Source of the DNA: Chloroflexus sp. Y-396-1 | GTDB taxonomy: Bacteria > Chloroflexota > Chloroflexia > Chloroflexales > Chloroflexaceae | DNA length: 64,000 nt | Assembly (NCBI RefSeq): GCF_000516515.1 | Contig: NZ_KI911784.1 | Coordinates: 1,954,881 to 2,018,880 of the forward strand | Direction: 5' to 3' | Part shown: piece after piece, positions 29,600-38,075 of the stretch | Layout of the letters: the number at the start of each line of letters is the position of its first letter | How positions within the stretch are numbered: the first letter of the stretch is position 1 | Notes under the pieces: model-generated | Databases searched by the model: none | What the model was told of the DNA's origin: nothing | The model's input: only the letters and a program-made list of their open reading frames with translations | Translations under genes and position numbers: made by a program

Positions 29600-31390
29600 A
29601 TGGCCAGTTCGGCGAAATCGTCAACTTCAACTTCATCACCGCAGCGATCGCTATCGGCCTGGAGTCCTTTGGGCGGTGAGCGCTTCTATGCTGTTGCGCG
29701 CTGGATTTTGATCGTTTTGCTTGGCGTTGTAACCCAATTTCTTACGAATGGTGGACTCTGGCCAGTGACTGCTGATGTAACAATACTTGAAGGTATTTTC
29801 TGGTTGTACGCTGGTTTTACCGTTATTGTGTCTATTCTCACATTTCTGCCATTTGCCGCCAATCTGGTGAGTCTGTCGTATTTATTTGATATTGGGTTTA
29901 TTTCGCTAATGACGTTTTTCGGCGGCGAGCGGATTGTAATCTTTTTTCCACTCTACCTGGTACCATTGACCTACGCTGCCATTCGTCAGCCGCTTTCGAT
30001 TAGTATTCTTTCCGGGTTATTAGCTGCCATTACTTATGGCGCAGCGTTCATTGGTTGGCGACGCCTGATTGCCCCTGATACCTTGATGACTCTGCTTGAT
30101 TATGTTGCGTTGGCCGTGCGAGGCTTCACACTGGCTATTGTGCCATGGGTTACCGGGAATCTTGCCGAGCGGCAGAGTGAGACCAATCGCCAACGGGTGT
30201 TACTCGCTCAGCGTGAAGCAGAGCAGGCGCTAGATGAAGCACGTACCTATCGTGATCAAATGCGTTCGCTTTACCATGTCGCGCTGGCTCTGGGAGGGAC
30301 TGCTGATTATCGTCAAGTACTTGATACCCTACTGCGCGAAAGCCAAACAATTGTGCCTTACCGGGCTGGTATCGTCCTTTTTGCTTCTGGTCAGCCCAAT
30401 GAACTCTACGTTGCCTTTGGCTCAAATCTGGCGCCTGGCGATCTCAACCGTTCGTTGCAGATGGATGCCGGATTGGCGGCTGCACTGCGTGGTAATACGG
30501 CTCAGGTGATTACTTCGTTTGCCCAATTTCCTTCTTTGCAAGAAATTAACACGCTGCGCAACTGCAAAGCAGCCGCTCTGCTCCCACTGCAGGCTGGTAT
30601 GCGTGTGTACGGTCTGTTTGTGGTGGCTACCGATCAGGTACTCAGTACCGATCAGGTTGAAATGTTGATGGCACTTGCCAATTATGCCATCGTGGCGCTG
30701 CATAATGCTCAACTGATTTATGATCTGAAGGAAGAACGTGAAAAACTACTTTCTCGTGAAGAAGAGGTTCGTCATCAACTGGCGCGTGATCTGCACGATG
30801 GCCCCGCACAGGCGATGGCGGTAATTACAATGAAAGCTGAGTTTATCAAGCGTCTGCTTGAACGTGATCCAGCCCAGGCGTTAGCCGAATTAGATGAATT
30901 GAGTGCGATTGCCAAGCGTACCAATTATGAAGTACGCACGATGCTGTTTGAATTGCGACCGTTGATGCTCGAGACCCAGGGGCTTAAAGTTACCCTTGAA
31001 CAATATCTTGAGCGATTGCGGGCAAAGGCTGGCGATACGGCGATCATTCTGGAAGGGAGCGATATTGAGCAGGTTCGACTTGGCTCGAAGGTTGAAGGAG
31101 CGCTCTTTAATATAATCCAGGAATCGGTCACGAACGCGATCAAGCATGCCAAAGCCAGAAACATTTGGGTGCGGCTGCGTCACTTACCAAATCAGATGCT
31201 CGAAGTAGTTGTTCAAGACGATGGTGTTGGTTTTGACAAGGCCGCTGTTCTGAAGTCCTACGAGCGGCGTGGTAGCTTTGGCTTACTCAATATCGATGAG
31301 CGTGCTCGGCTGGTAGGTGGTCGCGCAGAGATTGACTCTGCTCCTGGACAGGGCACGCGGATTACCATTTTTGTGCCGGTTGAGTCGTGA
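29600..31390 (+). CDS. Membrane sensor histidine kinase, NarL/DegS type, with GAF domain
   Basis: 596 residues. The N-terminal membrane domain has five or six helices (about 25-190). A coiled region (190-215) leads to a GAF domain (about 215-375). The HisKA_3 dimerisation domain contains RHQLARDLHDGPAQAMA, with phospho-acceptor His399, and a HATPase follows (ESVTNAIKHAKA, DDGVGFD, GSFGLLNIDERA). It should phosphorylate a LuxR-type response regulator, but none is in the window. Its stop overlaps the rsmA GTG start. The signal is unknown. Confidence 0.88.
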   Translation: MASSAKSSTSTSSPQRSLSAWSPLGGERFYAVARWILIVLLGVVTQFLTNGGLWPVTADVTILEGIFWLYAGFTVIVSILTFLPFAANLVSLSYLFDIGFISLMTFFGGERIVIFFPLYLVPLTYAAIRQPLSISILSGLLAAITYGAAFIGWRRLIAPDTLMTLLDYVALAVRGFTLAIVPWVTGNLAERQSETNRQRVLLAQREAEQALDEARTYRDQMRSLYHVALALGGTADYRQVLDTLLRESQTIVPYRAGIVLFASGQPNELYVAFGSNLAPGDLNRSLQMDAGLAAALRGNTAQVITSFAQFPSLQEINTLRNCKAAALLPLQAGMRVYGLFVVATDQVLSTDQVEMLMALANYAIVALHNAQLIYDLKEEREKLLSREEEVRHQLARDLHDGPAQAMAVITMKAEFIKRLLERDPAQALAELDELSAIAKRTNYEVRTMLFELRPLMLETQGLKVTLEQYLERLRAKAGDTAIILEGSDIEQVRLGSKVEGALFNIIQESVTNAIKHAKARNIWVRLRHLPNQMLEVVVQDDGVGFDKAAVLKSYERRGSFGLLNIDERARLVGGRAEIDSAPGQGTRITIFVPVES

Positions 31391-32265
31391 ATCCTTATCT
31401 CAATCCACAACGAATTCGGGCTGCTTTACGAGCGCTTCATCTGCGCCCAACCCGTGGGATGGGCCAGAATTTTTTGCTCGATGGCGATATTCTGAATACT
31501 ATTGTAGCTGAGGCTTCTCTGACCGCATCGGATACGGTCCTTGAAGTGGGGCCAGGGTTGGGTGTACTTACCTGGGAACTTCTGCTACGGGCCGGAAAGG
31601 TGATCTGTGTTGAGCTTGATCGCCGTCTGGCTGACCGCCTGGCCGCTGAGTTCCGTGATCGGCCACATTTCCACTTAGTGCAGGGCGATATACTGAAGTT
31701 TGCGCCAGCCGATCTGTTGAGTCGGGCTGGAGCCATTCCGCCGTACAAGCTGGTCGCGAACATTCCATACGCAATTACAGCACCGCTCCTGCGCCATTTT
31801 CTCGAGGCGACTGTTCCACCCGACCGCAGCGTTTTGCTGGTACAGTGGGAAGTCGCGCAGCGAATCTGTGCTGGCCCTGGTGATTACAGTGTCCTGGCTC
31901 ATGCGGTTCAGTTGTACGCCGAACCGACTATCATTGCCCGCGTACCGGCTTCGAGTTTCTTTCCCGAACCGGCTGTCGACTCGGCAATCCTCCGTCTAGA
32001 TCGTCGTGTGCAACTGGTAGTTGCTGAAGCTGATGTGAACGATCTTTTTCGTCTTATCAAAGCTGGTTTCCTCCATGCTCGTAAACAGTTGGGTAATGCG
32101 CTTGCTGGTGGGCTGGCGGCGTTTGGTGTTCATGTACCCCGCGAACGGGTCCTGCAAGCGCTCCAGACGGCCGGTATCGATCCGCAGCGCCGCGCTGAGA
32201 CGGTGACGCTGGCTGAATGGGCAACCTTGCTTGCCTGTTTGCCTGAGGTGAGAATGCAGCAGTGA
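31387..32265 (+). CDS. rsmA: 16S rRNA (adenine1518/1519-N6)-dimethyltransferase RsmA/KsgA
   Basis: 292 residues. SAM-binding motif I is VLEVGPGLGVLT, with motif IV NIPYAITAPLL. The N-terminal GMGQNFLLDGDIL segment is typical of KsgA, and the C-terminal helical domain has AGFLHARKQLGNAL. It dimethylates two adenines in helix 45 of 16S rRNA during 30S maturation. The GTG start overlaps the kinase stop (GTGA), so the two are translationally coupled. Confidence 0.95.
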   Translation: MNPYLNPQRIRAALRALHLRPTRGMGQNFLLDGDILNTIVAEASLTASDTVLEVGPGLGVLTWELLLRAGKVICVELDRRLADRLAAEFRDRPHFHLVQGDILKFAPADLLSRAGAIPPYKLVANIPYAITAPLLRHFLEATVPPDRSVLLVQWEVAQRICAGPGDYSVLAHAVQLYAEPTIIARVPASSFFPEPAVDSAILRLDRRVQLVVAEADVNDLFRLIKAGFLHARKQLGNALAGGLAAFGVHVPRERVLQALQTAGIDPQRRAETVTLAEWATLLACLPEVRMQQ

Positions 32266-32850
32266 ACGGTAAGAGTGGCTTCTCACTCCGCCCTTCGGAA
32301 GGATTGTATTTTGTTCCCCTGTCCGTTCCTGCATCGGTTGGGACGGATGCCCAATCTGTCTTTAGCCGTACTATCCCCGTATATCCCTGCCCACGCCTCC
32401 AACTGTAACGGCTGGTTCCTCCTCCGCCCAAATGGCGTTCTCCTGAAAGCTTGATCAAAAAACCCAGCTTTCTCATTAGGCACGTCCCGTACCCATGTGA
32501 CCATTGCGTAAGGGGGTCGCCCTCCCCCCTTCCTCGCCCGCAGTGCGGGAGAGGGGTGGTGCATGAACGCAGTATGGTTGGCAGTCACCGGATCGCCCCT
32601 GCTCTGCTCATCCCCCCTTCCTCGCCTGGTGTGGGAGAGCTAACCGACGCGGCGACGGTTGTGCAACTGATAGACCAGGCCAACCCTCCCCCCTTCCTCT
32701 CCCGCAGCGCGGGAGAGGAAGGGGGGCTAGGGGGGAAGGTGAGGGCGCCAGCTCCGTCTTTCCTGCCGCACCTTAAAATCGTTCTTCCTTTCAGAGTAAT
32801 CTGGGTTATATTACTAAAGAGGAACTTTTTTTATCACGCTGGAGGCATGT
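32266..32850. other. Intergenic region with repeat A2
   Basis: 585 bases with no gene. It contains a partial family A repeat (32446-32745) with two C-rich hairpin cores. Upstream of 32851 there is a weak -10-like TATATT (32812-32817). Open frames here are translations of the repeat. Confidence 0.5.
32446..32745. repeat. Dispersed repeat family A, copy A2, incomplete
   Basis: Begins with AAGCTTGATCAAAAAACCCA, then the family sequence with TCTCATTAGGCACGT and GACCATTGCGT, and includes hairpins CCCGCAGTGCGGG and CCTCTCCCGC/GCGGGAGAGG. The inverted right end is not recognisable, so this copy is truncated or decayed. Confidence 0.65.
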
Positions 32851-33255
32851 GTGGCAGAGCAAACAACGCCTTACTTTGCGAATCTTCATCGGCAGGAATA
32901 TGCAAATTTGATCACATTCCGCAAAAATGGTCAGCCGGTCGTAACGCCGGTTTGGTTTGCTGAACGGAACGGCAAGATTTATGTTATGACCACCGCTAAC
33001 GCCGGTAAAGTCAAGCGGATCCGTAACAATCCCCGAGTCGAGATCGGGCCATCTGATCGGGCCGGTAAGCCGCTAGGGCCAACCGTACCGGCACGAGCTC
33101 GCATCCTCGGCCCAGACGAGGCTAAGATTGCACGCGAGGCGCTCGATGAAAAATATGGCTTGATGAAGGCGATGTTCGATTTTTTCATGAACATTCGGGG
33201 TACTGAACGCGCTTGGATCGAGATCGCGCCAGTTGATGAGACCATCACGTCCTGA
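32851..33255 (+). CDS. PPOX-class flavin/F420-dependent oxidoreductase
   Basis: 134 residues, split-barrel fold of the pyridoxamine 5'-phosphate oxidase-like family (TIGR03666 type). Signature stretches are FRKNGQPVVTPVWFAERNGK, TTANAGKVKRIRNNPRVEIGP and AWIEIAP near the C-terminus. Such proteins bind FMN or F420 and reduce unknown substrates. GTG start, with GGAGG 6 nt upstream. It stands alone between repeat-rich gaps. The substrate cannot be told from the sequence. Confidence 0.82.
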   Translation: MAEQTTPYFANLHRQEYANLITFRKNGQPVVTPVWFAERNGKIYVMTTANAGKVKRIRNNPRVEIGPSDRAGKPLGPTVPARARILGPDEAKIAREALDEKYGLMKAMFDFFMNIRGTERAWIEIAPVDETITS

Positions 33256-33745
33256 TAATTCCGGGCAATGGTAGTTATGAACTGAGAGGGCGGGCAGGAG
33301 CGGGGGCGTCTGGCCCGAACGTAGCGCCTATCCGGAATACCATGTCGCAGATCGGTTGGGGCACAGCGTCGCTGTGCCCATCCATCGATCAGGTTTCATC
33401 CACCGAGCCGTGAGACGATTATTCAGATAGGCACTTAGCCCACTATCGGGGCGGGTTCTAAACCTGTGCCGCCAGTTGCCTGAGATCGCGGGCAGGGACG
33501 GGGCGTCTGACCAGCACTCGCGATGTATGACTTGATGCCATCGCTTAGCGCCTCAGCACGCAATCGAAAGTAGGTTGGAAATCTACCCAATTCTCTTCTA
33601 CACAGGGAGCGGAAGTGGGGCAAGTGAAGGTGACGACGGCCATACGTCACTCACTTGACACACAGCGCCATAGGGTGGTATAAGCGTAGCGAACATAACG
33701 CGAGACAGACTTGGCACCCGGTTGCGCATCCCAGGAGAGAAGAGT
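33256..33745. other. Intergenic region with a family B repeat
   Basis: 490 bases without a gene. 33323-33436 is a family B element. Phrases such as GGGGCGGGTTCTAAACC (33450-33466) belong to diffuse intergenic repeats also seen near 42033 and 8776. The last part should hold the promoter of the metallopeptidase gene. Confidence 0.5.
33323..33436. repeat. MITE-like repeat family B, copy B1
   Basis: About 114 bp. The left end AGCGCCTATCCGGAATA and the right end TATTCAGATAGGCACTT form terminal inverted repeats with few mismatches. The interior has the palindromic core GGGCACAGC-GTC-GCTGTGCCC. It matches the copy at 46334-46449 in order and spacing. Confidence 0.75.
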
Positions 33746-34717
33746 GTGACACATCCGCAACGCGCTTTGTTTGCGCTAATGCCCGTGCTGGCACTATTAC
33801 TGTTGGTAACATTAATGGCTGCCACACCGCCTGCTTCGCCGCCAACATTAAGGGCGGTGGCGTTATCGCCATTAGAAACTGCCACGGCAGCACCTACCGC
33901 TTCTGCAACGCCGAATCCATCACCTCAACCGTTACCAACCCTCACCCCAACCTTAGCCCGTCGTGAATTTATCGAGTCGTATGAAGTGAAGGTTGCGCCC
34001 ACCAGTTTCTTACCCGGACGTGGGCCGGTTTTACCGGGCGAGTTTGTCTACGCTGGTCGGCGTCTTGATTTTTACGTGGGGCGTGGTACGTTTAGCGCCG
34101 ATCAGGTGCGCGACATCGCGGTGAAGGCTGAATATGCACTGGGATACTTGCAGCGCCGGTTTGATGTTGAACTAACCGAGCGTGTCTCGGTCGGCTTCTA
34201 TAATCCGGTGTTAGCGCCAACGCACGACACGCGTGGGATTGCGTATACCCACGACCGGACAAATATCCGTATCTTTTACCGATCTGATGAAGATCCCTAT
34301 AATGCACTGGTCATTTTGACCCATGAATTAGCGCATGCTTTACAGGCCGAGGCATACAGTCGTGAAGCGCAGGCGCGAGCTGATCTGGTCTTGCTTGAAG
34401 GTCTAGCGACCTGGATTTCAGGCGAATACTGGCTGAGCCGCTCTGAATCCTCTTCATTTCAGGCGCGTGCCCGTGAGTTGTATCAGGCTGGTTATCGGGG
34501 GAATCTGGCAGCATTTGCCAACAGTGCCAATTCAATGGCTGCCTACGAAATGTGGGCTGGCTTTGTCGATTACCTGGCTCGCACCTACGGCTGGGACAAG
34601 TTTAACGAACTGTATGCAAATGGTCGGGGACGAGCGCCTAGTTCGGCTGATTACCGAGGCATCTACGGCAAGAGCTTTCAAGAGCTTTACACCGAGTGGT
34701 ACGCTACCCTGCGCTAA
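33746..34717 (+). CDS. Exported gluzincin-type zinc metallopeptidase
   Basis: 323 residues. An N-terminal hydrophobic segment (about 9-28) acts as signal or anchor, followed by a Thr/Pro-rich linker. The catalytic motif is THELAHALQ (His193, Glu194, His197) with a downstream Glu218 in LLEGLATWISGEYW, the arrangement of gluzincins such as M1/M61-like peptidases. The C-terminal helical part ends in SFQELYTEWYATLR, as in the peptidase MA-like family. The GTG at 33746 has AGGAG 8 nt upstream; the TTG eight codons earlier does not. Substrate unknown. Confidence 0.83.
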   Translation: MTHPQRALFALMPVLALLLLVTLMAATPPASPPTLRAVALSPLETATAAPTASATPNPSPQPLPTLTPTLARREFIESYEVKVAPTSFLPGRGPVLPGEFVYAGRRLDFYVGRGTFSADQVRDIAVKAEYALGYLQRRFDVELTERVSVGFYNPVLAPTHDTRGIAYTHDRTNIRIFYRSDEDPYNALVILTHELAHALQAEAYSREAQARADLVLLEGLATWISGEYWLSRSESSSFQARARELYQAGYRGNLAAFANSANSMAAYEMWAGFVDYLARTYGWDKFNELYANGRGRAPSSADYRGIYGKSFQELYTEWYATLR

Positions 34718-34872
34718 ATCTGGGCGACAACATATGTCGGGTGGATGTTTGTCCGACACAGAACCGCAGAGGTGGCGTTCTAGAAGCCACTTGTCTTTCT
34801 GAACAGCAGTAAAATCTCTGCGCTTTCGTAGTTATACCGCATATTGTGATCTGTAGCGGAAGCACATTTGAG

Positions 34873-34912
34873 CCAAAAAGTATCACGCCTGGCTGTATTT
34901 GCCAGGCGTGAT
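34873..34912 (-). terminator. Rho-independent terminator of the flp gene
   Basis: A perfect 12-bp stem, ATCACGCCTGGC (34882-34893) and GCCAGGCGTGAT (34901-34912), with a 7-nt loop. On the minus strand it is followed by CTTTTTGG. It lies 22 nt after the flp stop. Confidence 0.85.
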
Positions 34913-34934
34913 GAGGGAAATTACGTAGCAATGA

Positions 34935-35090
34935 TTAATTGATAGTGTTAGCCAACCTGTTGAAGAGGTTAGCAATGTTGCCGCCGAGCAGTGTCAGAGC
35001 ACCGATCACGACCACTGCGATCAGAACGAGAATAAGCGCGTACTCAACCAGGCCCTGGCCCTCTTCCTTGGCGAAAAAGCTGCGAAGCAT
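34935..35090 (-). CDS. flp: Flp-type pilin (Flp/Fap)
   Basis: 51-residue prepilin, the major subunit of a Tad pilus. Leader MLRSFFAKEEG, predicted cleavage after Gly11 by a TadV-type prepilin peptidase, giving QGLVEYALIL, with the conserved Glu5 of the mature protein and a hydrophobic helix, then ALTLLGGNIANLFNRLANTI. AGGAGG lies 7 nt before the ATG at 35090. A longer frame to 35162 would overlap the promoter. It has its own promoter and terminator, about 10 kb from the tad gene cluster and on the opposite strand, which fits separate, high expression. Confidence 0.93.
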   Translation of the reverse strand: MLRSFFAKEEGQGLVEYALILVLIAVVVIGALTLLGGNIANLFNRLANTIN

Positions 35091-35150
35091 TGTGTTCCTC
35101 CTGAATACTAGTGCTGTTGAACTATACTGTGGAACATCTCCACGTTCTGT

Positions 35151-35179
35151 AGTATAGAGCATCTATTTGGAATTGCCAA
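35151..35179 (-). promoter_or_regulatory. Sigma-70-type promoter of flp
   Basis: On the minus strand TTGGCA (35174-35179), a 17-nt spacer and TATACT (35151-35156). The expected start of transcription is near 35144. The leader can form a hairpin GTGGA-gatgt-TCCAC (35129-35143) close to the 5' end. Confidence 0.75.
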
Positions 35180-35330
35180 TAGCCTAAGAGTACTAATTTT
35201 GAGTGGTACCTGTGGATTGCTTGATTGAGAGCATTATGGTACAGTCATGCTTGTGTAGCCTTAAGAATACATTTTCTTAGGAAGAATTTTGTTTATTTAT
35301 ACAAAGATAAAGTTCAACTAGTTTCGCTTG

Positions 35331-36587
35331 TCATGGAGCATTCTCTTGTTCCGGTTCTCTTCCTCTGAAGCGAAAAAGCTCCAGCGTAAAAACGATAACC
35401 AGTGAGATGCTCGCTCCGAGCAAAGCACCAATCGCCGCTTGTGTTAAAATAGTTCTCCGACTCAGCACTGAGTCTGCTGTCGTTACAGTATGACCTAAAT
35501 AGTGGAATGTAAATGGTATTGGAGGATTGGTAATATCTTGTAACTGCTCGATTTGCTGAGATACTGCGTTCATACGACCCAAGGCAACGTCTCGCTCGTG
35601 CAACAGGGAGCTATACTGAGCGCGTACTCGTTCAACCTCCGCTTGCGACGCCGCGAGTTGATCGTACAGAATCTGTATCGTTCCTAAAGCATCTGGGGCA
35701 ACAATTTGTTTTGTTTTTTGCTGTAATTTTTGGTATTCTTTCTCTAAATTGGTGATTAATTGATTAAGCCAATCAATGTTATATGACGTCTCATCTTCTT
35801 GTGAACTTGTAAGTAGTAACAAATCGTTGTAATGCTCATTGATTTGGCGAACTCGTAATACTATTATTGATGCAATGTTTTCAAGTTCTACAGATGTTAA
35901 CTGATCATTCATTATGTAGTCTCGCAAAGTACGAGCATCCAGAATGAGTAGTTCAAGCTCACGTTCAAGTTGGAAGTACCTGGCAACCGGCTCGCTATCT
36001 GCAATGTTTGCTATCTCGAGAAGTCGCTTGATACGTTGAATTTCTTGCTCTGCGCGTATTAGTTTACCTTGAGACAGAAATGTTTCCACATTGGTTTGAG
36101 CAATATCGTATCGTCGCCTTGCATTGTCTAATTCCTGTTCTAATTGTGCCCCTAATTGTTGATTAACGGTGTAGACCTCATTAGCGAAAGCAATAAACTC
36201 TTTACTCCAGGTCTTTACCAAGTTCATTGCTTCCTCTTGAGAGGTGGCTGAGCTACTTACTTGGATGAGATTTCCATTGAGTGAAACGGTTATCTGCTCA
36301 AGCAGTTCTCCCGATGCTGTTTTTTCTGACTTTCCGAGTAACTTTATCACTTTTCCTTCCAGCAGAGGATGCGTTGCAAGGCTTACCAGTGTCTGTTTAT
36401 GGGTCTCAAATAATGTTTCTGAGACAAGATTATATGACGGGATCGCCAGGATGTGAGCTGTAGCGGTATACGTTGGTAAACGACTGATTGCTAGCCAGCT
36501 CATAATAAGTGCAGAGACCAGCGCTAAGCCGACTACTAGCCACCAACGGCGCAAAATCGCATCGATCAACGGTGTGTAAGCACTCAT
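35331..36587 (-). CDS. Wzz-type polysaccharide chain-length determinant
   Basis: 418 residues. N-terminal transmembrane helix (about 15-35, RRWWLVVGLALVSALIMSW), a large extracytoplasmic domain with long coiled coils (about 120-345), and a C-terminal helix (about 375-402) after a Pro-rich stretch (NPPIPFTF), the standard topology of Wzz/PCP proteins. No kinase domain. It regulates chain length of exported polysaccharide. Its start overlaps the stop of the preceding ligase-like gene by ATGA. The base composition is visibly A+T-rich compared with the rest of the window. Confidence 0.83.
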   Translation of the reverse strand: MSAYTPLIDAILRRWWLVVGLALVSALIMSWLAISRLPTYTATAHILAIPSYNLVSETLFETHKQTLVSLATHPLLEGKVIKLLGKSEKTASGELLEQITVSLNGNLIQVSSSATSQEEAMNLVKTWSKEFIAFANEVYTVNQQLGAQLEQELDNARRRYDIAQTNVETFLSQGKLIRAEQEIQRIKRLLEIANIADSEPVARYFQLERELELLILDARTLRDYIMNDQLTSVELENIASIIVLRVRQINEHYNDLLLLTSSQEDETSYNIDWLNQLITNLEKEYQKLQQKTKQIVAPDALGTIQILYDQLAASQAEVERVRAQYSSLLHERDVALGRMNAVSQQIEQLQDITNPPIPFTFHYLGHTVTTADSVLSRRTILTQAAIGALLGASISLVIVFTLELFRFRGREPEQENAP

Positions 36588-37849
36588 GAGTTCCTCCCCG
36601 ACAATGCAATCGATGGTATATTTGGTGTAGAATCAGACCCTTGTTCAGTGTAAGTACTAAAATAGAAATAGGCGAACAGAATCCAAACCCAATGAACATC
36701 TACTTTTGCTGCTATTAAATCAGACTCCGAGACACTATAGACGAGAACAAAAATTAGAAAAAGTAGACGAAACAGGCTCTTTTCATCGCCTCTCTTATGA
36801 AAGCTGTGCAGAGAGTCTTTGAAGAACTGGAATATGAGCATAAGTATCAGCACTAGTCCACCTAGCCCGAGTTGGAGCCAGATTTCGAGGTACAAATTGT
36901 GTGCATGGATCATCCATGATTCAAGTCTAACCCGTCCGGGAATTTCCACAAAAGCTGTACCGAATCCGTAACCCAATACAGGATTTTGCCAGATAAATGG
37001 CAGAAGTATTTGCCAGAGATAGGTTCGACCTGTTAATTGTGTGTCCCGCCCAAATATGCCTAGCACGTTATCGAGCGATAGCAAAAATATTACTATACTC
37101 GGAATGAGAAAGCTAGCAATAATGATAGCAGACTGGAATAGTCTCGTTGGTTTCCCTGCAAAAAAAGGCTCCATTCGCTGAAGCACTATCCACACTATCA
37201 TAGTGCACAAGATAATGATTACTGTAATCAACCCTGTTGCTGAGTTGGCATATACGATCAGTCCAACCGAGGTTACAGCCAATCCCAACCATAGAAGTCT
37301 TTGCAATTTGCTACTGCTCCTGATTTGAAGTAAACAGACAATAAAGGTAAGTACACAAACTCGACCTAAGATATTTTTATGATAAAATGCACCTCTCCAA
37401 AATGGTGAATCAGGGAAGATTTGGTTTTGTGATTGATCGTACCCAATAATAATTGCGAAAATATTAAGTAACACAATGATAATTGTAAATAGTTTAAAAA
37501 TTTCGACAATGAAGTTATATGTATACCGAGCGGAAAGAAGAAGAGCGTACAAGGTTGCAAACGTGAACAGTGTACTTAACGATAGAGACATATCAGGATG
37601 TAGAGACCATGTTGTAGATATGTAAGCCAGACCAATGATCAGCCACAGATGCCATCTTTTTTTTAGAATAGACAAAATCTGGTATTTGTGCTGAATAAGA
37701 AGGATTGGAAAGCCGTAGAAAATCATAAGCGATAGTGGTTGGAAGAGTATTATTCCAAATGTTCCAGACACGATGATAAGAATAGTGACATGCCACCAAA
37801 GTTCGATCGTTTGTTGCATGCCTTGATCTTTGATGTTTAGAGATTTCAT
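36584..37849 (-). CDS. O-antigen ligase/polymerase-like membrane protein
   Basis: 421 residues with about 11 transmembrane helices and a large outside loop near residues 290-340 (FGRDTQLTGRTYLWQILLPFIWQNPVLGYGFGTAFVE), the Wzy_C/O-antigen ligase signature, followed by HAHNLYLEIWLQLGLGG. It would polymerise or ligate exopolysaccharide chains. It is coupled to the Wzz-type gene (ATGA). A+T-rich like its neighbour. Polymerase and ligase roles cannot be separated from sequence alone. Confidence 0.83.
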   Translation of the reverse strand: MKSLNIKDQGMQQTIELWWHVTILIIVSGTFGIILFQPLSLMIFYGFPILLIQHKYQILSILKKRWHLWLIIGLAYISTTWSLHPDMSLSLSTLFTFATLYALLLSARYTYNFIVEIFKLFTIIIVLLNIFAIIIGYDQSQNQIFPDSPFWRGAFYHKNILGRVCVLTFIVCLLQIRSSSKLQRLLWLGLAVTSVGLIVYANSATGLITVIIILCTMIVWIVLQRMEPFFAGKPTRLFQSAIIIASFLIPSIVIFLLSLDNVLGIFGRDTQLTGRTYLWQILLPFIWQNPVLGYGFGTAFVEIPGRVRLESWMIHAHNLYLEIWLQLGLGGLVLILMLIFQFFKDSLHSFHKRGDEKSLFRLLFLIFVLVYSVSESDLIAAKVDVHWVWILFAYFYFSTYTEQGSDSTPNIPSIALSGRNS

Positions 37850-38075
37850 TTTTGGTATACCCTCTTAAATTAGACTAAGGTTTTATTAGTTCTGAAAATT
37901 GCTGTTGCATTAATCGTTAATTACTATGCTTACAGGAGCATGTCAATGTTCAGATCAAGTGCTATGTAGTCTGATGATCTTTGATACGTTCTCTGTATTT
38001 GTAACTGACCTCGAATCCATATCCAAGCTACGCCCTGCTTCAAGGTGGTGTTCGGAAAATCTCAAAACCGGTATC

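Noticed and set aside
32451-32850. Plus-strand frame running through the 32.5-32.8 kb gap into the PPOX gene
   Set aside because: It is out of frame with the PPOX protein and consists of translated family A repeat.
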